Shown here: positions 1 through 7,780 of the stretch, piece by piece | How the letters are laid out: the number at the start of each line of letters is the position of its first letter | Numbering within the stretch: position 1 is the first letter of the stretch | NCBI GenBank assembly: GCA_021823905.1 | Contig: JAKALX010000164.1 | Coordinates: 1 to 7,780 of the forward strand | Length of the DNA: 7,780 nt | Source of the DNA: Chloroflexota bacterium | GTDB taxonomy: Bacteria > Chloroflexota > Dehalococcoidia > Tepidiformales > Tepidiformaceae | Direction: 5' to 3' | Made by a program: the position numbers and the translations under genes | The notes under the pieces: generated by a model | Seen by the model: the letters and a program-made list of their open reading frames with translations, nothing else | What the model was told of the DNA's origin: nothing | Databases searched by the model: none

Positions 1-3322
<3,322 letters not shown>

Positions 3323-3456
3323 CAGCTCGTGCTCCTCCCGGAACGTCTCACCCTCCCAGCTTTGGGAATGTACGGGTTGCCCCCGGTGGTGCGATCTCGC
3401 TCCCCGCGGCGCCACTTGTGAAAACAATCCCAATGTCGGAAGAACTGGAGGGTGAG
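3323..3456 (-). promoter_or_regulatory. Structured 5' leader of gltB mRNA (candidate cis-regulatory RNA)
   Basis: The predicted transcript starts near 3455-3456 and has about 130 untranslated bases. A perfect 10-bp inverted repeat pairs the 5' end (3456-3447, CUCACCCUCC) with 3356-3347 (GGAGGGUGAG). With one bulged G at 3357 it extends two more pairs. Between the arms I can draw UUGU/ACAA (3427-3424 with 3419-3416), GUGG/CCAC (3415-3412 with 3389-3386) enclosing a GCG/CGC hairpin, and CGGG/CCCG with loop GGCAA (3385-3373). A fourth hairpin, UUCCC/GGGAG (3368-3364 with 3357-3353), competes with the 3' arm of the long helix. There is no AUG in the leader. The layout resembles an aptamer closed by a P1 helix followed by a ribosome site. 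I compared it by eye with SAM, glycine, cyclic-di-GMP, TPP and guanidine riboswitches and saw no convincing match. Function is inferred; the short inner stems could be chance. Confidence 0.4.
3332..3339 (-). promoter_or_regulatory. Ribosome binding site of gltB
   Basis: On the minus strand GGGAGGAG stands nine bases before the ATG at 3322. It decides the gltB start over the upstream in-frame GTG. The same GGAGG core could pair with CCUCC at the 5' end of the predicted transcript (minus strand 3451-3447), which is the basis of the switch idea in the findings. Confidence 0.75.
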
Positions 3457-3461
3457 GGCTC

Positions 3462-3470
3462 AGTATAGCA
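3462..3470 (-). promoter_or_regulatory. gltB promoter, extended -10 box
   Basis: The minus strand reads TGCTATACT, an extended -10 (TGN followed by TATACT, one mismatch to TATAAT). No good -35 is seen; a 4/6 TCGACG lies 19 bases upstream, and extended -10 promoters often do without one. Transcription would begin about seven bases on, at 3455-3456, exactly where the long leader helix starts. Confidence 0.5.
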
Positions 3471-3550
3471 GGCCGGGCAGCCCGCCCGTCGAGTGCCCGG
3501 CAAGTCCCATTTTGCGCGCCACATACCCGCGGCTACCGACGCGGCCCGGC

Positions 3551-3576
3551 TATACTGACCTGAGACCTACGGAGAG
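3551..3576 (+). promoter_or_regulatory. Promoter -10 box and ribosome binding site of the aminotransferase gene
   Basis: TATACT at 3551-3556 is a good -10 box, with no clear -35 at the right spacing. The predicted start near 3563 gives a leader of about 21 bases. GGAGAG at 3571-3576 lies seven bases before ATG 3584 and fixes that start over the ATG at 3452, which is upstream of this -10 box. This box faces away from the gltB promoter, with about 84 bases between the two -10 hexamers. Confidence 0.5.
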
Positions 3577-3583
3577 ACACACG

Positions 3584-4816
3584 ATGCCGGAACCTTACTG
3601 GACCGCTGAACGCATCGACGGCGTTGTCAGCGAGCGCGCGAAGACGCTCGGCCCGGCCGTCTGGGCGGCAGCCCAACCCGAAGCACGCCCGGTGATTTCC
3701 TTCGCCGGAGGCCTCCCCGACATCCCTTCGCTGCCGGGCGAGATCCTGCTCAAAGCCGCGCGGACGGTCATCGATCGCGAGCAGAAGGAGGCGCTCGAGT
3801 ACGGCGGCACCTTCGGCGCCTATCCGCTCCGGCAAGCGATCGCGGAACGTTCGAGCGCGATTGAGGGCATCCCTGTCGCCGTCGATCAGGTCATCGTCAC
3901 TTCCGGATCCGCGCACGCAATCGGCGTCGTCTGCGAGACGCTCCTGGATCCGGGTGACACGGTGCTAGTCGAAAGCCCGAACTTCCCCGGCAGCATGCGC
4001 ACCTTCCGCACCTTCGGCGCGCACCAGGTCGCGGTCCCAATGGACGACATCGGAATCCGCGTCGACCGCCTCGAGCAAGAGCTGCAAAAGCTGGCCGACA
4101 ATGGGAACCGCGCCAAGTTTGTCTACATGATCCCGACCCATCAGAACCCGGCCGGCTGCACCCTCGACCTCCAGCGCCGGGAAAAGGTGGTCGAGCTTGC
4201 GCGCCGCTTCAACACGTTCGTTCTCGAAGACGACGCGTACGGCGAGCTCTGGTTCGAAACCACGCCGCCGCCCTCGATCTTCGCCCTGAGCAACGGCGAT
4301 CACGGGATCAAGGTGTCGAGCTTCTCCAAGATCCTGGCCACCGGCCTGCGCATGGGCTGGACGATGGGCCCCGCGCCGCTCATCAGCCGCATGGCGACGG
4401 TGCGCTACGACATGGGGACGAGCCCGTTCCTCGGCCGCGTGATCGCCGAGACGATCCGCAACGGCGATCTCGACAGGCACATCCAGAATCTGCGCAAGAT
4501 CTACCTTCGCAAGCTCGAACGGGTCGAGGCCGCCCTTGAGCGCTACTGCTCCGGCTACTGCACGTACCTGCGCCCCCAGGGCGGCTTCTTCCTCTGGCTC
4601 GCGTTGCGGCCGGGCCTGACCTCGCGCGACGTGCAGCAGGCTGCGAATGAGAGAGGCGTCGTCGTCGGCCAGGGGCCACAGTTCTTCGCCGACCAGCAGG
4701 CGACGAACCACCTGCGTCTCGCCTTCAGCTACGTCCCGATGGAGGACATCGAGGAAGGCGTCCACCGGCTTGGCGAAGCGATGGCGGAAGTGGCGGCCCG
4801 CTCCGCCGTGAAGTAG
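3584..4816 (+). CDS. PLP-dependent aminotransferase, class I/II fold (LysN / 2-aminoadipate aminotransferase-like)
   Basis: The 410-residue product is a fold-type I aminotransferase of normal length. Motifs in order: ISFAGGLPD (38-46); TSGSAHAIG (106-114), the phosphate-loop region; PTHQNPAG (184-191), containing the Asn that contacts the PLP ring; LEDDAYG (214-220), with Asp217 expected to pair with the pyridine nitrogen and Tyr219 with its O3'; SSFSKILATGLRMGW (245-259), with Lys249 as the Schiff-base lysine; and NHLRLAFSY (375-383), with Arg378 expected to hold the substrate carboxylate. No DNA-binding domain precedes it, so it is not a MocR regulator. The motif set is closest to the LysN/2-aminoadipate group, whose members accept varied amino acids, so the substrate cannot be read from sequence. 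It probably uses glutamate as amino donor, which would fit its divergent position to gltB. The protein looks cytosolic, with no signal peptide. Confidence 0.92.
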   Translation: MPEPYWTAERIDGVVSERAKTLGPAVWAAAQPEARPVISFAGGLPDIPSLPGEILLKAARTVIDREQKEALEYGGTFGAYPLRQAIAERSSAIEGIPVAVDQVIVTSGSAHAIGVVCETLLDPGDTVLVESPNFPGSMRTFRTFGAHQVAVPMDDIGIRVDRLEQELQKLADNGNRAKFVYMIPTHQNPAGCTLDLQRREKVVELARRFNTFVLEDDAYGELWFETTPPPSIFALSNGDHGIKVSSFSKILATGLRMGWTMGPAPLISRMATVRYDMGTSPFLGRVIAETIRNGDLDRHIQNLRKIYLRKLERVEAALERYCSGYCTYLRPQGGFFLWLALRPGLTSRDVQQAANERGVVVGQGPQFFADQQATNHLRLAFSYVPMEDIEEGVHRLGEAMAEVAARSAVK

Positions 4817-5042
4817 TCCATCCGTAATCACCCCCCGCGCTCCGTAGGATTGGATCAGTGCGGCGAGCGTGAGCGACACGCCGGGGATGTCACACCACCG
4901 AGGAAGTCGTCCGCCGCCTCGGTCCCCTGTCCTCCACCGACGACGTTTGGGGTGGCTCGATGCGGCCACGGTCAGAATCCCTACCCGCGGCTATCGGAGG
5001 CGCCTCGCCACCTCGCCCACTCGCGCGGCACTTGCTCCTGCG
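4817..5042. other. Non-coding stretch between the aminotransferase gene and the midA promoter region
   Basis: I find no gene here. Frames open into midA from 4869 upward translate to low-complexity Arg/Pro/Ser-rich sequence with no family resemblance, and the antisense frame from 4969 is a shadow of the aminotransferase gene. Just after the aminotransferase stop, TCCATCC (4817-4823) can pair with GGATTGGA (4847-4854) with one bulge. The loop is 23 bases and no T-run follows, so this is at best a weak terminator. Confidence 0.5.
4897..4923. repeat. Inverted repeat, possible factor-dependent terminator or operator
   Basis: ACCGAGG (4897-4903) and CCTCGGT (4917-4923) are perfect 7-bp inverted arms around a 13-base loop. 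An overlapping alternative pairs GTCGTC (4906-4911) with GACGAC (4939-4944). No T-tract follows, so it is not a standard intrinsic terminator. It lies 81 bases after the aminotransferase stop and could trim the 3' end of that transcript. Confidence 0.3.
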
Positions 5043-5070
5043 TCCTCCCTCCTCCCTCCTCCCTCCTCCC
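5043..5070. repeat. Four perfect tandem 7-bp repeats (TCCTCCC), G-quadruplex motif on the minus strand
   Basis: TCCTCCC occurs four times head to tail at 5043, 5050, 5057 and 5064. The minus strand has four GGG runs separated by four-base AGGA loops, which meets the usual G3-N1-7 quadruplex pattern. The tract ends two bases before the midA -10 box, in the place where a -35 element would lie. Copy-number slippage or G-quadruplex formation on the template strand could therefore affect midA transcription. That effect is inference. Confidence 0.8.
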
Positions 5071-5072
5071 TC

Positions 5073-5078
5073 TACACT
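5073..5078 (+). promoter_or_regulatory. midA -10 box placed for a leaderless transcript
   Basis: TACACT (TANNNT type) ends six bases before ATG 5085, so transcription would start at or next to the A of the start codon. The sequence before the ATG is pyrimidine-rich and has no Shine-Dalgarno motif, which fits leaderless translation. No -35 hexamer is seen at normal spacing; that place is filled by the heptamer repeats. Confidence 0.5.
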
Positions 5079-5084
5079 GTCCCC

Positions 5085-6167
5085 ATGGCCCTTGACCTCG
5101 ATCCGGGACTGACCGCCGTCGGCAATCCACGTCTCGTCCGGGCGATCGTCGAGGAGATGGCCGGCGGCGCGATCCCGTTCGAACGATTCATGGAGCTTGC
5201 GCTCTACCACCCCGAGTTCGGCTACTACCGCAAGCCGGGACGAATCGGGCCCCAGGGCGACTTCCTCACCAGCCCGGCCATCAGCCCAATGTTCGGGTGG
5301 GCCGTTGGCGCGTGGTGCCGCGACCAGTGGGAACGCATGGGCCGGCCGTCGCCGTTTGCCATCATCGAGCCCGGCGCCGGCCAGGGGATGCTCGCTACGG
5401 CCATCCTCGACTGGGCCGAAGGGCGCGCCGACGGATTTCGAGAGGCCATCCGCTACGTCGCTTTCGAAGCCAACGCGCCCGGCTCGGATCCGCGCGTCGA
5501 ATGGGCCACGCCGCCGATGAAGCCGGTCGCCCACGGGGTCGTCATCACGAACGAGCTGTTCGACGCCTTCCCGGTCCGGCTGTTCGAAGCAAGCGCACGG
5601 GGACCGGTCGAGATCTACGTGCGCTGGGACGGCGAGCGGTTCGTCGAGGCGCGCGGAGGCGTAACCACGATCGACAACGCGCCCGTCGAAGGCCGGTTCG
5701 AGGTCAACCCACGCGCCTACCCGGTGATGCGCAGCCTCTGCGGCCTGGTCGAGACCGGCTCGGTCCTCGTCTTCGACTACGGCTACCCACAGGACGAGCT
5801 CTGGGCGCCCTGGCGCACGACCGGCACACTGCTCTGCTTCTACCGGCACACCTCGAACGAGGATCCGTACCAGCACGTCGGCGAGCAGGACATCACGACG
5901 CACGTCAACCTCTCGGAGCTCGCCGCGGCCGCCGAGGGCGAGGGTTTCGAGGTGTTCGGGCCGGTGAAGCAGTCGGAATTCCTGTTCGCGCTGGGCCTGC
6001 CGGGGCTGGTCGAGGCGGCGCGGTCGGACCTGCAGGAGTACTTCGCGCGGCGGCGGGCGCTCGAGCAACTGACCGACGGCGCCGGGCTCGGCCGCGTTCG
6101 GGCGCTGGCGGCAAGCAGGAACGTCGCCGGTCCGCCGGCCGGCTTCGAACCGGAGGGAGCGCGATGA
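5085..6167 (+). CDS. midA: MidA/NDUFAF7-family SAM-dependent methyltransferase
   Basis: The 360-residue product matches the MidA (DUF185) family, whose mitochondrial member NDUFAF7 methylates an arginine of a respiratory complex I subunit. The bacterial substrate is generally not established. Motifs in order: RFMELALYHPEFGYY (34-48); GDFLTSPAISPMFG (58-71), where the usual Glu of SPEIS is Ala65; a SAM-binding motif IIEPGAGQG (93-101); NELFDAFPV (156-164); VFDYGYP (229-235); GTLLCFYRH (247-255); and DITTHVNLSEL (269-279). The ATG at 5085 was chosen because the family starts just ahead of the RFMELALYHP block and because upstream codons are low-complexity. The gene has no ribosome site but a well-spaced -10 box. 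Its stop overlaps the next start as ATGA, so the two genes form a coupled pair. Confidence 0.93.
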   Translation: MALDLDPGLTAVGNPRLVRAIVEEMAGGAIPFERFMELALYHPEFGYYRKPGRIGPQGDFLTSPAISPMFGWAVGAWCRDQWERMGRPSPFAIIEPGAGQGMLATAILDWAEGRADGFREAIRYVAFEANAPGSDPRVEWATPPMKPVAHGVVITNELFDAFPVRLFEASARGPVEIYVRWDGERFVEARGGVTTIDNAPVEGRFEVNPRAYPVMRSLCGLVETGSVLVFDYGYPQDELWAPWRTTGTLLCFYRHTSNEDPYQHVGEQDITTHVNLSELAAAAEGEGFEVFGPVKQSEFLFALGLPGLVEAARSDLQEYFARRRALEQLTDGAGLGRVRALAASRNVAGPPAGFEPEGAR

Positions 6168-6664
6168 ACGAAGAACCCAACCCCGACATTCGCGAGACGC
6201 CGTTGGAGATTGGCGACGACGCGCCGGATTTCACCCTCCCGGCGATCACCGACGGCGCCGGCCAGATCGCGGTGCACCTCTACGAGCTCACGCCGAAGTC
6301 ACCGGTGATGCTCATCTTCTACCAGGACGACGGGATGCCAATCTGCACCCGCGAGCTGCAGGCGTTCGCCCAGGAGCACGACCTGCTCGCCGAGGCCGGC
6401 CTGCATGTGTACGCCATCAACACGAACGGCATCGGCTCGCACGAGCGTTTCCAGGAGCGCGACCACTACCCGTTCCCGCTCATCTCCGACTGGTACGGCG
6501 AGTGCGTGAAGCCCTACGGCATGTGGGACGCCGACGAGCGGAAGTCGAAGCGGGGAGTTGTCGTGGTGGGAACGGACAACCGGGTGCGCTACGTGCTGCC
6601 GCACTTCAACCCCGGGAGCGTGGCGGCGTTCGAGCAGATCTTCCGGGCGCTGGGGCTGGCCTAA
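6164..6664 (+). CDS. Peroxiredoxin-like (AhpC/TSA, BCP-type) thioredoxin-fold protein with altered active site
   Basis: The 166-residue product has the peroxiredoxin layout: a GDDAPDFTLPAI opening (17-28), VMLIFYQDDGMPICTREL (48-65) with Cys61 at the peroxidatic position, and KRGVVVVGTDNRVRYVLPH (129-147) with Arg130 at the conserved catalytic arginine position. The canonical Pro-X-X-X-Thr/Ser-X-X-Cys motif is broken: Pro is Gln54 and Thr is Met58. A second Cys (114, in YGECVKPYGMWD) might be a resolving cysteine in helix alpha-3. GGAGGGAG at 6152-6159 sits four bases before the ATG, and the start overlaps the midA stop (ATGA). Family function would be cytosolic thiol reduction of hydroperoxides. 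With the altered motif, peroxidase activity is uncertain and a thiol-redox or sensing role is possible. No signal peptide was seen. Confidence 0.85.
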   Translation: MNEEPNPDIRETPLEIGDDAPDFTLPAITDGAGQIAVHLYELTPKSPVMLIFYQDDGMPICTRELQAFAQEHDLLAEAGLHVYAINTNGIGSHERFQERDHYPFPLISDWYGECVKPYGMWDADERKSKRGVVVVGTDNRVRYVLPHFNPGSVAAFEQIFRALGLA

Positions 6665-7053
6665 CCGGCGGCCGAGGATCCGCCAGGCCGCGCGGCCTGC
6701 GCCTCGTTCCTGAGGCTCTCCAGCAAGGGGTTCCCTTCGCTGTAGCGCTCGACGATCAGTTCGAACAGCTGCCGGAGAGGCGGGTACGGGCTGCCATTGG
6801 TGAGGGCCGGGCCGTCGCTGAACGACTCGACGACGTCGCCCCGGCCGTCCAGCGCTTTGATGCTGTGTCCTGAGACGATTGCTGTAAAACCCGTGGCGGG
6901 CCCGCTGACGAGCACTGAACCGGATCGACTGGTATAGACGAACACGCCCGGAGCGTCCGTTTGGCTCCAGCGAATGGCCCCGGACCTCGTCTGAGCAACA
7001 AGCGTCTCGATTAGATCTGTCATCCGCCTTGTAGGCTGACTCAATGTGTTCAT
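6661..7053 (-). CDS. Small uncharacterised protein, 130 residues, second gene of a coupled pair
   Basis: I do not recognise a named family. The sequence looks like a compact soluble domain: a short N-terminal helix (TDLIETLVAQT, 12-22), then TRSGAIRWSQ (22-31), several likely beta-strands (GVFVYTSRSGSVLVSGP, 36-52; FTAIVSGHSIKALDGRGDVVESF, 56-78), a helix RQLFELIVERYSEG (94-107) and an Ala/Gly/Pro-rich tail. A helix followed by T-x-S-G-x-I-x-W is a layout I have seen in small orphan proteins without assigned function. ATG 7053 was chosen over Met11 (7023) because GAGGA precedes it by seven bases and it overlaps the upstream stop as ATGA. The stop overlaps that of the convergent peroxiredoxin-like gene. 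G+C is visibly lower than in flanking genes. Confidence 0.75.
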   Translation of the reverse strand: MNTLSQPTRRMTDLIETLVAQTRSGAIRWSQTDAPGVFVYTSRSGSVLVSGPATGFTAIVSGHSIKALDGRGDVVESFSDGPALTNGSPYPPLRQLFELIVERYSEGNPLLESLRNEAQAARPGGSSAAG

Positions 7054-7541
7054 CGGTAGTCCTCAGTATACGACTGCAGCCGGGCCAGGAGAGCCGCGGC
7101 CTCGGTGGACGCGTTGGTGATCGCTGCTCGCGCTTTACGAATCGGAGGAGGAGATGTCCGAGCATCGATGACGGCCTGCTCGGCAACCGCAGCCAGACCC
7201 ACGGCTTCCGCGATCAGCGCCACGAGGATCGGCTCGTCGAGCTTCGAGAGCTCAACGAGGCCCTTCACCTGAGCTGCCGCATGGCGCCAGGCGACCATAT
7301 GGCGAATGGCGTTCTCAGGATTGGGGCCACTCATGGTGGTCGCGAGGTCGGAATCGGCGGTAAGCATCTGCGGGATGAGGACCAGCAGCGAATTGCGTGC
7401 GAGCTTCTCTTCGGTCTCGCGGACCGCCGCAACGGCGCGCTCGGCCGCCGACTTTGTTCGGTGCAACTGAACTATCGTCACCGTAAATCCAGCCAGTGAA
7501 ATCACCACGCCCAGCCAGGTGCCAACGCCGGCTCCGCTCAT
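7050..7541 (-). CDS. Small membrane-anchored protein with coiled-coil-like helix, 163 residues, first gene of a coupled pair
   Basis: Family not recognised. Residues 5-26 (GVGTWLGVVISLAGFTVTIVQL) form one hydrophobic segment with no signal-peptidase site, followed at once by positively charged HRTK. The protein is therefore probably anchored with its short N-terminus outside and the bulk in the cytosol. Residues 31-50 are Ala/Glu/Arg-rich and helical (SAAERAVAAVRETEEKLARN), likely coiled coil; the rest, to residue 163, is also mostly predicted helix. The ATG overlap of its stop with the next start implies translational coupling, so the two products are likely made in step and may bind each other. 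The start is supported by a -10 box just upstream. One 60-base sample near its start is about 53% G+C, which suggests a separate origin from the flanking genes. Confidence 0.75.
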   Translation of the reverse strand: MSGAGVGTWLGVVISLAGFTVTIVQLHRTKSAAERAVAAVRETEEKLARNSLLVLIPQMLTADSDLATTMSGPNPENAIRHMVAWRHAAAQVKGLVELSKLDEPILVALIAEAVGLAAVAEQAVIDARTSPPPIRKARAAITNASTEAAALLARLQSYTEDYR

Positions 7542-7550
7542 TTCACCGGC

Positions 7551-7579
7551 ACTATACGCAATCCCAGCGGGCGCTCCAA
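7551..7579 (-). promoter_or_regulatory. Promoter of the minus-strand small-protein pair
   Basis: On the minus strand TTGGAG (7579-7574), a 17-base spacer and TATAGT (7556-7551) form a plausible sigma-70-type promoter. The start would fall near 7544, leaving only two to four bases before ATG 7541, so the mRNA is close to leaderless. GGTGAA just before the ATG would then be partly or wholly outside the transcript. Confidence 0.5.
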
Positions 7580-7609
7580 GCCGGTGGTGCTTCCCGGCGC
7601 CGCGCGGGT

Positions 7610-7639
7610 TTGACGGGCCGGATCCGCGGCAAACAGAAT
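7610..7639 (+). promoter_or_regulatory. Promoter of the Fe-S scaffold gene, placed for leaderless transcription
   Basis: TTGACG (7610-7615), an 18-base spacer and CAGAAT (7634-7639) form a plausible promoter. The -10 ends six bases before ATG 7646, the same spacing as at midA, and no Shine-Dalgarno motif is visible. This promoter is divergent from that of the small-protein pair, and both fit within 104 bases. Confidence 0.4.
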
Positions 7640-7645
7640 GAACCG

Positions 7646-7780
7646 ATGGCCGCTTACTCCGACCTCGTGATGGAGCACTTCGAGCACCCGCGCAACGCCG
7701 GCGAGATCGAGTCGCCCGACGGCGAAGCGACGACTTCGAACCCGGTTTGCGGCGACCGGATGCGCGTGACGATCCGGGTG
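7646..7780 (+). CDS. NifU/IscU/SufU-type Fe-S cluster scaffold, first 45 residues; cut by the right window edge
   Basis: The frame opens AAYSDLVMEHFEHPRNAGEI and continues to NPVCGDRMRVTIRV. The YxDxVMxHFxHPRNxGxI start and the NPxCGD motif (Cys35) are typical of the U-type scaffold domain that assembles [2Fe-2S] clusters from sulfide supplied by a cysteine desulfurase before handing them to apoproteins. Cys35 is the first of the three conserved ligand cysteines; the others lie outside the window. Whether it is IscU, SufU or a multidomain NifU cannot be told from this fragment. The ATG is supported by family alignment; an ATG at 7638 is out of frame. Confidence 0.9.
   Translation, partial: MAAYSDLVMEHFEHPRNAGEIESPDGEATTSNPVCGDRMRVTIRV

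Noticed and set aside
3347..3456. The long inverted repeat as an intrinsic terminator or mobile-element ends
   Set aside because: The arms are 90 bases apart with no T-run, no transposase lies between them and no target duplication flanks them; a leader RNA helix fits better.
3452..3583. Upstream start for the aminotransferase (44 extra residues)
   Set aside because: It lies upstream of the TATACT box and has no resemblance to the family; ATG 3584 has a ribosome site at proper spacing.
4897..4944. Hairpins after the aminotransferase as a strong intrinsic terminator
   Set aside because: Neither of the overlapping stems is followed by a T-tract; kept only as a low-confidence inverted repeat.
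3965..4969. Minus-strand open frame of 334 codons
   Set aside because: Antisense to the aminotransferase gene, which has a full set of catalytic motifs; the product is low complexity.
4869..5084. N-terminal extension of midA by 72 codons
   Set aside because: The extension is low-complexity Arg/Pro/Ser, runs through the heptamer repeats and the -10 box, and has no counterpart in the family as I know it.
5297..6664. 455-codon plus-strand frame appearing to fuse an upstream domain to the peroxiredoxin-like protein
   Set aside because: The first 289 codons are an Arg-rich out-of-frame reading of midA; the true start is ATG 6164 with its own ribosome site and ATGA overlap.
7065..7070. Minus-strand TATACT inside the membrane-protein gene as an internal promoter for the second gene
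   Set aside because: The bases encode Tyr-Thr in the reading frame, no -35 was identified, and ATGA coupling already explains expression; left as chance.

Overview
This is a high-GC bacterial chromosome segment; one 60-base stretch counted inside the methyltransferase gene is about 70% G+C. It carries mostly housekeeping genes. The gene content, the high GC, Shine-Dalgarno starts mixed with probable leaderless starts, and several TATACT-type -10 boxes fit a soil or sediment lineage such as Acidobacteriota. No marker in the window settles the taxonomy, so treat that as a guess.

Layout: bases 1-3322 (minus strand) hold the first ~1107 codons of gltB, the large subunit of glutamate synthase, which runs off the left edge. 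A 261-base divergent region (3323-3583) separates it from a plus-strand PLP-dependent class I/II aminotransferase (3584-4816). This region holds a promoter facing each way. On the gltB side it also holds a ~130-base leader with a perfect 10-bp long-range inverted repeat. Next comes a 268-base non-coding stretch (4817-5084) that ends in four perfect 7-bp repeats and a -10 box placed for leaderless transcription of midA (5085-6167), a MidA/NDUFAF7-type methyltransferase. midA overlaps a peroxiredoxin-like gene (6164-6664) by ATGA. That gene converges on, and overlaps by four bases, a two-gene minus-strand unit (7541-6661) of unrecognised function: a membrane-anchored small protein and a 130-residue partner, themselves joined by an ATGA overlap. 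The window ends in the start of a NifU/IscU-type Fe-S scaffold gene (7646 onward), which has its own probable leaderless promoter.

How the parts may work together: GltB makes glutamate from 2-oxoglutarate and glutamine, and the divergent aminotransferase probably uses glutamate as amino donor, so a shared control region would make sense. The midA-peroxiredoxin pair is transcriptionally and translationally coupled. The minus-strand pair looks like a small accessory insertion of lower GC between conserved genes.

The most interesting items are the structured gltB leader, which could be an unclassified cis-regulatory RNA with a possible anti-Shine-Dalgarno switch; the peroxiredoxin-like protein lacking two normally invariant active-site residues; the heptamer/G-quadruplex tract upstream of midA; and the uncharacterised membrane-protein pair. 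None of these is proven here. No RNA gene, CRISPR array, insertion sequence or integrase was seen.
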